Below are positions 9,574 to 16,700 of a DNA stretch of 64,000 nucleotides, piece by piece. The stretch is from Actinomycetota bacterium (GTDB lineage Bacteria > Actinomycetota > Actinomycetes > S36-B12). The stretch spans positions 1 through 64,000 of the forward strand of contig JAUSNB010000065.1 of assembly GCA_030645615.1 (NCBI GenBank), in the 5' to 3' direction. The position numbers and the translations under genes were made by a program. Position 1 is the first letter of the stretch. Each line of letters begins with the position of its first letter. The notes under the pieces are model-generated. The model made no database searches. It saw only the letters and a list, made by a program, of their open reading frames with translations, and was not told the DNA's origin.

Positions 9574-10125
9574 ATGACGAATGACGCGCAGCCGAATGTC
9601 GTTCCGGCACAGTTGGGCCGGTTCTTCGAGGACTTCGAGGTCGGCACGGTGTACCAGCACCCGTTCGGCCGGACGATCTCCGAGGCGGACTCGACCTGGT
9701 TCACGCTGCTGACGTGCAACACCAACCAGAACCACTTCAACGTCCACCTGGCCCAGTCGAACCCGATCACCGGCGGCCGGGTCATCGTCAACTCCGGGTT
9801 CACGGTGGCGCTGGTGCTGGGGCTCAGCGTGATCGACATGAGCCAGAACGCGGTGGCGAACCTGGGCTGGACGGACATCAAGCTGACCCACCCGGTCTAC
9901 ATCGGGGACACCATCTACGCCGAGAGCATCTGCCTGGAGACCCGGGAGAGCTCCTCGCGGCCGGAGATGGGGATCATCCGGATGAAGACCCGGGGCCTGA
10001 ACCAGGACGGCGACGAGATCGTCTCGTGGTTCCGCTCGGTCATGGTCCCCAAGAGGTCAAGCGGCATCGGCCAGGACTACTTCCCCACAGCCAAGACCGG
10101 CCCCCTCCAGAGTCCGCAGGAGTAG
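9574..10125 (+). CDS. MaoC family dehydratase (single hotdog domain)
   Basis: The 183-residue product is a single hotdog-fold hydratase domain. The region TISEADSTWFTLLTCNTNQNHFNVH (about residues 33-57) matches the catalytic Asp/His segment of R-specific enoyl-CoA hydratases and MaoC proteins, and a conserved GGRVIVNSGF loop follows. Such proteins hydrate or dehydrate acyl-CoA thioesters in fatty acid or branched-chain acid metabolism, but the substrate cannot be read from sequence. The ATG at 9574 gives the normal family N-terminus (RFFEDFEVGTVY); the open frame extends upstream without a plausible start. It stands alone, with no other acyl-CoA genes nearby. CAGGAT six bases before the ATG may serve as a -10. 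Confidence 0.85.
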   Translation: MTNDAQPNVVPAQLGRFFEDFEVGTVYQHPFGRTISEADSTWFTLLTCNTNQNHFNVHLAQSNPITGGRVIVNSGFTVALVLGLSVIDMSQNAVANLGWTDIKLTHPVYIGDTIYAESICLETRESSSRPEMGIIRMKTRGLNQDGDEIVSWFRSVMVPKRSSGIGQDYFPTAKTGPLQSPQE

Positions 10126-10162
10126 CCGCTGCGGGGCGCCTGCCGTGCAGCATGATGGGCGC

Positions 10163-10861
10163 ATGGACGACGTCGGCGGGGAACGGCAGGAGGTCGTCCT
10201 CGTTACGCGTGCCGTGCCGGCCCCGTCGCCCGGGCCGCTCGATGTCCTCCTGGGCGTCATGGCCAACTCGGTCGGCATGGTGACGACGAGCGCGTCGACG
10301 CTGGCGTCGGTGATCGAGCACACCGTGGGCCAGGCGGTGGAGTCCTCGGTCACGTCCGCCCTTGACCGGCTCGTGCCGGCCATCGCGGATGCGATCGTCG
10401 AGCGACTCGACCTCACTTCACTCGTGCTCGAGCAGGTCGACCTCAACCGGGTCGTCAACTCGGCCCTCGACTCCCTCGACCTGACCCAGCTCGTCATCGA
10501 CCGGATCGACGTCAACGCGATCGTCGACCAGGCGGACATCGAGCGGATCATCGACCGCGCGCCGGTCATCCCGCTCGCGAACTACGTCATCGAGGAGATC
10601 GACCTGCCGCAGATCATCCGGGAGTCGACCGGCGGCGTGGCCACCGACGCTGTCAACGCCATCAGGGTCCAGGGCGTCGGGGCGGATCAACTGGTCTCCC
10701 GCCTGGCCGACCGGGTCCTGCTGCGCCGTCGGCAGCGCAAGACCGAGGCTCCCGGCGAGCCGGAGTCGCTCATGGGCCGCCTGCGCGAGGACTTCGCCAG
10801 CGACGCGCGCGAGGAAGCGGTCGGGACAGCCGGCTCCGGCGGGCAGGAGCAAGCACCGTGA
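10163..10861 (+). CDS. Unknown protein with aliphatic DL/DI repeats, paired with RDD protein
   Basis: I do not recognise a named family. The 232-residue product has a central region (about residues 75-155) of imperfect short repeats of the type LDLTxLVxxxVDxNxVV and VDxNAIVDQADIERII. Asp alternates with blocks of Leu, Ile and Val, as in amphipathic helical or solenoid repeats. There is no signal peptide; one weakly hydrophobic stretch lies near residues 22-45. The tail is charged (LLRRRQRKTEAPGEPE). A GTG at 10145 is an alternative start. The stop overlaps the GTG of the downstream RDD gene, so the two proteins are probably made together and may interact at the membrane. Confidence 0.7.
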   Translation: MDDVGGERQEVVLVTRAVPAPSPGPLDVLLGVMANSVGMVTTSASTLASVIEHTVGQAVESSVTSALDRLVPAIADAIVERLDLTSLVLEQVDLNRVVNSALDSLDLTQLVIDRIDVNAIVDQADIERIIDRAPVIPLANYVIEEIDLPQIIRESTGGVATDAVNAIRVQGVGADQLVSRLADRVLLRRRQRKTEAPGEPESLMGRLREDFASDAREEAVGTAGSGGQEQAP

Positions 10862-11451
10862 CGTCCTTCCGGGAATACCGCGAACGCCCTGAGGCCAACC
10901 CGATCGAGGTCATCCACGCCAACCACGTCCTGCCCGCGGGCGCCAAGGACTTCCAGGGGCAACGGGCTGGCTTCGTCAGCCGGGCAATCGCCGCCGGCAT
11001 CGACGTCACCCTCATCTTCATCACGGTGCTGACGACGGCCGCCGCGCTGTGGATGCTCAGCTTCATCATCGACCCGACGACCGCGGCCATCGAGTCCGAT
11101 GACCGGGTGCCCGAGCTGGTCTACTTCGTCGCGTACGGGTACTTCCTCAACTGGGCGTACTGGACGGTCTGCTGGGCGCTGTCCGGCCGGACCATCGGAA
11201 ACCTGGTCATGGGAGTCCGGGTCGTGAACCGCCGGGGGGAGCGACTGGGCTGGGGCACCGCCGCGGTGCGCGCGGCGTTCTGCGCCGTCTTCCCGTTCGG
11301 CCTGCTGTGGGTGATCGTGAGCGGCGCCAACAGGTCCGTTCAGGACGTCGTCCAGCGCACGAGCGTGATCTACGACTGGGTGATCGGCTTGCCTACGCTC
11401 AAGCGCGTGCTGGGGAGGGTTCCGTATGTCCAGGAAGACCCCGCCCGTTAG
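10858..11451 (+). CDS. RDD family membrane protein
   Basis: This 197-residue protein begins its core with GFVSRAIAAGIDVTLI, which carries the Arg and Asp residues that name the RDD family. Membrane helices lie at about residues 40-62, 83-105 and 140-155. A second conserved stretch reads GRTIGNLVMGVRVV. RDD proteins are small integral membrane proteins, mostly of unknown role. The GTG start overlaps the upstream repeat-protein stop as GTGA. The last 26 bases overlap the start of the downstream secreted-protein gene, so all three genes look like one operon. Confidence 0.85.
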   Translation: MTSFREYRERPEANPIEVIHANHVLPAGAKDFQGQRAGFVSRAIAAGIDVTLIFITVLTTAAALWMLSFIIDPTTAAIESDDRVPELVYFVAYGYFLNWAYWTVCWALSGRTIGNLVMGVRVVNRRGERLGWGTAAVRAAFCAVFPFGLLWVIVSGANRSVQDVVQRTSVIYDWVIGLPTLKRVLGRVPYVQEDPAR

Positions 11452-12337
11452 GCGCGCCGCGCGTCGCCTCGCCGCCGCTGCTGCCTCGTCCGCACTCCTG
11501 TCGCTCGCCGTTGCCCTGCCCGCGGCGGCGGCGGACGGCGTGGACCTTCAGGAGCGGGTCGCCACCTGGGACACCGCCGCGGCGCGGCTGGGAACGGCCG
11601 GGTCCCTGTGGGAACCGGTGCACGACCTCGGCCTCGACCACGCCCGGAGGGTCTCGGTCATCGGCGACCGCCTGGCCGTTGCCAGCGGACGCGTCACGGC
11701 GGGTGACACCTACGCGGGAACGCGGTATGGGCGCGGTGCCCGGGCGTTCTGGATATCCGAGAAGTGGGCCGCCACGGGGTGGGCCGCCGAGCCCGCCTTC
11801 ACGACCAGCACGGCGAAGGTCGGCACGAGCACGGTCATGCTCGGCCTGCCCGGAACCCGGGTCCGTGTCGCCGTCACCATCTACGCCAACTGCTTCCCGC
11901 AGCCCGCGGACGCCCCGCCGCTGGACGTGCCCAAGGGCTTCCGGTGCGCGCGGGCGGACGTCGAGCGGACCGGCGGTTACCTGACCATGACCGCGCGGCC
12001 GTCGTCGACGAGGGCCGCGCCCGGCGAGACCTCGATCGTCATCAGGTCGACCGGGTTGTCCTACCGCGAACTGCTGGCGGTTGCTGCGGGGCTGGAGCAG
12101 GTGGCCGGGGCGCCGGCCGAGGGTGCCGGATCGGCGCAGATGATCGGCATGTGCGGCCAGATGACCAACGCCCGGATGGATTTCGCACGTGCCGCGGCCT
12201 TCGCCGCATCGAATGGGTACTCGGCCCGGATCGGCAGCATCGACGGGGTGCCGCAGGCCGTGACCGAGGACTATCGCCCCGATCGGTTCACCCTCGCGTT
12301 GGCGCGCGGCATCGTCGCGTCGTGCACCTACGGATAG
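11426..12337 (+). CDS. Secreted protein of unknown function
   Basis: The 303-residue product has a twin-basic N-terminus, a hydrophobic segment and an AAA cleavage region, so a Sec signal peptide ending near residue 36 is predicted. The mature part contains four cysteines (NCFPQ, FRCAR, GMCGQ and SCTYG), which could form two disulfides. I see no catalytic motif or known fold. The ATG lies inside the RDD gene, with GGGAGGG just upstream as ribosome binding site, so translation is coupled to that membrane protein. The C-terminus SCTYG is followed by only 11 bases before the convergent permease gene ends. Confidence 0.72.
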   Translation: MSRKTPPVRRAARRLAAAAASSALLSLAVALPAAAADGVDLQERVATWDTAAARLGTAGSLWEPVHDLGLDHARRVSVIGDRLAVASGRVTAGDTYAGTRYGRGARAFWISEKWAATGWAAEPAFTTSTAKVGTSTVMLGLPGTRVRVAVTIYANCFPQPADAPPLDVPKGFRCARADVERTGGYLTMTARPSSTRAAPGETSIVIRSTGLSYRELLAVAAGLEQVAGAPAEGAGSAQMIGMCGQMTNARMDFARAAAFAASNGYSARIGSIDGVPQAVTEDYRPDRFTLALARGIVASCTYG

Positions 12338-12348
12338 GCCACGAGCAT

Positions 12349-13206
12349 CTAGGACACGACGTCCTTGCGGTCGAAGAGGTAGGTGGCGAACGCGACGCAG
12401 AGCGCGCACGCCACGATCGAGTACGCGGCGCCGCGGGCCATGTCGGTCCAGCCGACCGTTGGGGCGAGCAGGTCCAGCCAGGCCGACGCGAAGTGGGTCG
12501 GCAGCCACTCGCGCAGGCTGCCGAGAGCCTCGATCGCGTTGAGGATGTTGCTGATGATCACGAGCACGACGGCCGCGCCGACGGCTCCGAGCGGCGCGTC
12601 GGTCAGCACGGACATCAGGAATGCGACGCCTGCAGCGAACAGCAGCGACACGAAGATGTACAGGCCAATGGCGGAGATCCGGGCGAGGGCCTCGCCGGCC
12701 GTGAAGGTGGTGCCGAGCGGGGACTGCAATGGCCCGTTCCCGAAGGCGATGAGGCCGATCGCGAAGGACGCGATGGGCAGGACCGCGATCGCGCCGAGGG
12801 CCAACGACAGCCCCACGACGAGCTTCTGCTTGAGCAGTCGCCGGCGGGGGATGGGCGCGGCAAGGAGGTATCGCAGGCTTGACCACGATGCTTCGCTCGC
12901 GACGGTATCGCCGCAGAAGAGGGCGACGATGACCAGCAGCAGGAAACCCGACGCGAAGAAGAACATCGTGACGGTGAAGTTCGCTGCTCCGGCAGTGGCC
13001 AGGCCGACGAGGTCGGCGCTCCCGCTGCCCAGCCGACGACCTGGGCCGGGGCTGGACCCGAACTTCACGGCAAGCGACACCATCACCGGCAGCGCCACGA
13101 CCAGCAGGTAGGCAACCAGGGTGCGCCGCCGCCTCAGCTGGCGGATGAATTCCACGCGCAGGGGCATGGTGGCCCCCGGCCGGTACCCCGTCTCGCGGAT
13201 CGTCAT
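12349..13206 (-). CDS. ABC-2 type transporter permease
   Basis: The 285-residue product has about six membrane helices, near residues 33-50, 75-100, 125-150, 170-195, 205-225 and 255-275. It also has the layout of ABC-2 family exporters: a cytoplasmic N-terminus ending RRRRTLVAYLL, then a WSSLRYLLAAPIPRRRLL loop that contacts the ATPase. Its start overlaps the end of the hydrolase-ABC fusion gene by four bases (ATGA), so it is almost certainly the membrane partner of that ATPase domain. The transported substrate is unknown. No separate second permease is present, so a homodimer is the simplest model. Confidence 0.85.
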   Translation of the reverse strand: MTIRETGYRPGATMPLRVEFIRQLRRRRTLVAYLLVVALPVMVSLAVKFGSSPGPGRRLGSGSADLVGLATAGAANFTVTMFFFASGFLLLVIVALFCGDTVASEASWSSLRYLLAAPIPRRRLLKQKLVVGLSLALGAIAVLPIASFAIGLIAFGNGPLQSPLGTTFTAGEALARISAIGLYIFVSLLFAAGVAFLMSVLTDAPLGAVGAAVVLVIISNILNAIEALGSLREWLPTHFASAWLDLLAPTVGWTDMARGAAYSIVACALCVAFATYLFDRKDVVS

Positions 13207-15680
13207 GGCAGCCCCACGGTCAGGTCATCGCCGACGATCTCGAGGAACACGTCCTCGAGCCGCCGGCCGGCCGTGCCGGACAGCAAGTCCGCCACCCGGC
13301 CCGCGCCCACCAGCCGTCCCCGGTGCATCACGACCACGTCCGTGCAGGTCTGCTCGACCTCGCCGAGCAGGTGCGACGAGATGATCACCGTGCGGCCGGA
13401 GTCGGCGTATCGGTGCAGCACGTCGCGCATCGCCTTGATCTGCGGCGGGTCGAGCCCGTTGGTCGGCTCGTCGAGCAGGAGCAGGTCGGGCTTGCCCAGC
13501 ATCGCCTGCGCAATTCCCAGCCGCTGCCGCATGCCCTGGCTGTACGTGCGCACCTTCTTCTCCACGGCGGAGCCGAGGTCGGCGATGTCGAGCACCTCGT
13601 CGAGGAAGGGGTCGGCGTCGCCACGGCCGGCCGCCCGCCAGAAGAGGTCGAGGTTCTGCCGCCCGGTCAGGTGCGGGAGGAAGCCCGGTCCTTCGACGAG
13701 CGCCCCGATGCGGGCCAGGACGGGTGCCCCCGCGTAGACGGGCTGGCCGAAGGCTGCGACGTGGCCAGCGGTCGGCATGATCAGGCCCATCGCCATGCGC
13801 ATGGTGGTGGTCTTGCCCGCCCCGTTGGGCCCGAGCAGCCCCAGCACCATGCCGGGCTGGACGGTGAAGGTCAGGTCGTCGACGGCGAGGTAGTCGTCTC
13901 CGTAGCGCTTGGTCAGGCCGGTGATGGCAAGCGGGGCGTCGCCGTCGGGCCGGACGGCGACGCGATCATGGCGCGGACGGAGCCGGATCACCACGGCGAC
14001 TATCAGCGCCACGATCACAGCGGCGCCCACGATCCACCAGATGGGCGCGACGCCAGTGGAGACAGGCTCGGTGTCGACGAGCGGCACCGTCACCCCGGGG
14101 GCAGCGAGGCCGATGTCATACAGCGTCGGCTGCTGCGGCAGGCGGTAGGCGAAGTCCGTTGTCGAGACGACCAGCCGCAGGCTGTCGCCCACGCCCGCGG
14201 TCGTGACGATGGCGGGAAGCGTCACGGACACCTGGCGCGGCTCGCCGTCCAGGCCGCGCAGCGAGATCGGCGCGACCAGCCCCGCCGGCAGGGTCGCCCG
14301 TCCACTGGGAGAGACGATGCGCAACGAGGCGAACAGCGCCGTCTCCTCCGGCTGCGCGCCGTCGACCGACGCAACCGTGAGGGTCACCGAGCTCGATCCG
14401 ATGATCGTCATGGGCTCGGTGAGGGGCGCGCTCTGGAAGATCGCCGACTGGCCAGGCACCGGGAACTCGACGAGGCCGCCGGTCGACCCGAGTCCGGGCA
14501 CGCTGGTCACCTGGCTCGGCAGCCCGCCGGCCGGTGCCAGCACGCGCTGCACGCCACCGGCAAGCGGGATCTCCATCACGCGCTGACCATCCACACCCGG
14601 ATAGCCATCCGCCTGCAGCACGACCGGAGCCGTGCCGGAGTTCTGCACCGACATGGTGCCGGTCGTGTCCGTGACCTCGAACGCCGTGGACATGTCAGCG
14701 GTCCCGGCCAGGTGCGTGTCGAACCACCCGGTGACCAGGTCATCGAGGCGCTCGGACTCGTCGATGCCCCCGTCGTGCCCGCCGCCGTGCCACACGACCT
14801 TGACGGGGGCCTGCGGGTGGGCGGCCATGATCTGCTCCGCGGTGGCGTTGGCCTGGCCGATCGGGAAGAGCGAGTCGGACTGGCCGGCCGAGATCAGGGT
14901 GGGCACCGCAATCCGGCTGGAAATGCTGCTTGGTGACGACGCGGCCATGAGTTCACGGGACGCGGCGCTGATGGTGCCGAATGCGGCTGCATCCGTGTAG
15001 GCGGTGCACCACTGCGCGCTGAACCGGCCGCACGCGGTGACGGTGCCGTCGCGGTTCACCACCCCCACGCCGAAGAAGTTACCGGTCCACAGGGCCTTGA
15101 AGACCCCGGCGGCAGCCGGGGCATCAGGCGCGGACTGCCCGAACAGCGACGACTCGAGGTCGTTCCAGGTGATGTCGGCGGCGATGGCGTCGACTCGCGG
15201 GTCGTAGCCGGCCGCCATGAGGGCCAGGGCGCCGCCGTATGAGCCTCCGGCAAAGCCCACCCGCGGGTCCCCCGGGCCGTCGAGGGTGACGTCGTCGCGC
15301 GTGGCCAGGTAGTCCACGATCGCGCTCGCATCAGCGATCTCGAAGTCCGGGGCATTCATGGAGATCTGGCCCGTCGACATGCCGAAACCACGCGCGGAGT
15401 ACGCAACCACGACGTATCCGCTCTCGCTGAGACGGGTCGCCCGGTCATCCAGGTCGGCCTTGCTTCCGCCGAATCCGTGCGCCAGAACGACGGCCGGTGC
15501 CGGCACCATGTCCGGCACGTAGATCGTCGCGTCCAGGGTGACGGGGGCCGCGTCGGTTGCCGACGCGGGACCGCCGTCGACCTGGACCTGCTCGGACGCC
15601 GGCGCCGACGAGCACGCGGACAGTGCCAGCAGGGGGAGGGCGAGCAGCACCGCACCAGGCGCGGCCCGCCACCTCCTCAT
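13203..15680 (-). CDS. Lipoprotein alpha/beta hydrolase (S15-like) fused via one TM helix to an ABC ATPase
   Basis: The 825-residue protein joins two functions. Residues 1-23 form a lipoprotein signal (LSAC, Cys23). Residues 45-325 form an alpha/beta hydrolase of the X-Pro dipeptidyl-peptidase/CocE type with GGSYGG (Ser147), Asp269 in SAGQSD and His302 in GGGHDGG. Residues 330-535 look like the beta-rich C-terminal domain of that family. Residues 546-566 form a membrane helix. Residues 583-800 form an ABC ATPase with Walker A GPNGAGKTT (617-625), signature YSQGMRQR (713-720), Walker B LLLLDEPT (733-740) and a switch His in SSHLLGE. Topology: the hydrolase is outside, the ATPase inside. The downstream permease completes a transporter. 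TACAGT six bases before the ATG suggests leaderless transcription. Substrate and physiological role are unknown. Confidence 0.9.
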   Translation of the reverse strand: MRRWRAAPGAVLLALPLLALSACSSAPASEQVQVDGGPASATDAAPVTLDATIYVPDMVPAPAVVLAHGFGGSKADLDDRATRLSESGYVVVAYSARGFGMSTGQISMNAPDFEIADASAIVDYLATRDDVTLDGPGDPRVGFAGGSYGGALALMAAGYDPRVDAIAADITWNDLESSLFGQSAPDAPAAAGVFKALWTGNFFGVGVVNRDGTVTACGRFSAQWCTAYTDAAAFGTISAASRELMAASSPSSISSRIAVPTLISAGQSDSLFPIGQANATAEQIMAAHPQAPVKVVWHGGGHDGGIDESERLDDLVTGWFDTHLAGTADMSTAFEVTDTTGTMSVQNSGTAPVVLQADGYPGVDGQRVMEIPLAGGVQRVLAPAGGLPSQVTSVPGLGSTGGLVEFPVPGQSAIFQSAPLTEPMTIIGSSSVTLTVASVDGAQPEETALFASLRIVSPSGRATLPAGLVAPISLRGLDGEPRQVSVTLPAIVTTAGVGDSLRLVVSTTDFAYRLPQQPTLYDIGLAAPGVTVPLVDTEPVSTGVAPIWWIVGAAVIVALIVAVVIRLRPRHDRVAVRPDGDAPLAITGLTKRYGDDYLAVDDLTFTVQPGMVLGLLGPNGAGKTTTMRMAMGLIMPTAGHVAAFGQPVYAGAPVLARIGALVEGPGFLPHLTGRQNLDLFWRAAGRGDADPFLDEVLDIADLGSAVEKKVRTYSQGMRQRLGIAQAMLGKPDLLLLDEPTNGLDPPQIKAMRDVLHRYADSGRTVIISSHLLGEVEQTCTDVVVMHRGRLVGAGRVADLLSGTAGRRLEDVFLEIVGDDLTVGLP

Positions 15681-15686
15681 GCTGGC

Positions 15687-15692
15687 ACTGTA
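15687..15692 (-). promoter_or_regulatory. Leaderless -10 box for the hydrolase-ABC operon
   Basis: TACAGT on the minus strand ends six bases before the ATG at 15680. At this spacing transcription would begin at or next to the A of the start codon, giving a leaderless mRNA. The same TANNNT arrangement, with a 6- or 7-base spacer, recurs before four other genes in the window. No clear -35 hexamer was found. Confidence 0.5.
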
Positions 15693-15705
15693 CGTGCCCT
15701 TGCGG

Positions 15706-16611
15706 TCATGCGCCTGTGGGCGTCAACTCGTCAGTCGGCGGGGCCGTCTCGTCCGTTGCCTCATCGGGAGTCCGCTTGCTGCGGCGGGCGATCACGATCA
15801 GGACCGGAACCAGGATCAGCACGAGCACGAGGAGGAACGGCAGGAAGAAGCCGGCCCCGGTGACCGCGACAGCGATGGCGGAGGTGAAGGCCGACCAGCC
15901 GCTGCGCAGTCCGGACACGAACCCAGGTGCGTCGACGCTGGCGATCGCCGTCTGCGGCGAGATCGAGATGGTCACGGTCGACAGGGCCACCTGCTCGCCC
16001 AGCCAGGTGCGCTGCGCCGTGAGCGAGTCGAGCTCGGCCTGGCGCTGGGACAACTGCGTCTCGATGGCCAGCAGGTCGTCGATGCGCGTGGCCTCGGCGA
16101 GCAGTTGCGTCATCCGCTCGATGCTTGTCTGGAGCGCGCCGATGCGGGCGTCCAGGTCGACGACCTGCGCCGTGACGTCCGATGCGGACACGCTCACGGA
16201 GTCGACCGTGCCCAGCCCGGCAACGTCGTCGAGGAATGCGTCGAGATCGGCCGCAGGCACCTGCACGGTGAGATTTGCGTAGGGGGACTCGCTCGTCGTC
16301 TGGGAGTCCTCGTTCGCGATGAGCCCATTTCGGGCCCTGACCAGGTCCCGCACGCGTGCGGCGGAGGCGCCGACGTCCTCGACGCGCATCGAGACATACG
16401 CGGTCTTCACGATGGCGCGGTCCTGTGCCTGGGACGTCGTCGGAGCGGCAGGCGCGCCTCCTGTCATGGCGTCCTCGGCCATGGCGCCGTCGACGGCCAC
16501 ATCGGACATGGGCTGCTCGACATACGCATCCGAAGCCGTTGTCGCCGAGCACGCAGTGAGCAAGGCAGCCGCCGCGAGGGCGACTGCGAATGGGATGACC
16601 TTGGTGCGCAT
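15706..16611 (-). CDS. DUF4349 domain lipoprotein
   Basis: The 301-residue product has a lipoprotein signal (LLTAC, Cys21) and a low-complexity linker to about residue 55. A DUF4349 domain follows, starting RAIVKTAYVSMRVEDV, with a central coiled-coil region around residues 130-195 (LDARIGALQTSIERMTQLL). A C-terminal membrane helix lies near residues 245-270, then a charged tail. It is therefore anchored at both ends, with the domain outside the membrane. The family function is unknown. The ATG at 16611 was preferred over an upstream in-frame start because it has GGAGGAG just before it and directly opens the signal peptide. Confidence 0.82.
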   Translation of the reverse strand: MRTKVIPFAVALAAAALLTACSATTASDAYVEQPMSDVAVDGAMAEDAMTGGAPAAPTTSQAQDRAIVKTAYVSMRVEDVGASAARVRDLVRARNGLIANEDSQTTSESPYANLTVQVPAADLDAFLDDVAGLGTVDSVSVSASDVTAQVVDLDARIGALQTSIERMTQLLAEATRIDDLLAIETQLSQRQAELDSLTAQRTWLGEQVALSTVTISISPQTAIASVDAPGFVSGLRSGWSAFTSAIAVAVTGAGFFLPFLLVLVLILVPVLIVIARRSKRTPDEATDETAPPTDELTPTGA

Positions 16612-16700
16612 GGCTCCTCCTGGTGGCGTTGCTTCACTGCCCTTGACGCGGCGCGAAGACGCAGCGTTCCCCGCTCGGGCAACGATTCGGTGACGAGGGG

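Noticed and set aside
13323-14936. 537-codon open frame opposite the hydrolase-ABC fusion
   Set aside because: Its His/Arg/Gly/Asp-rich composition is typical of antisense frames in GC-rich DNA, and the opposite strand carries complete enzyme motifs.
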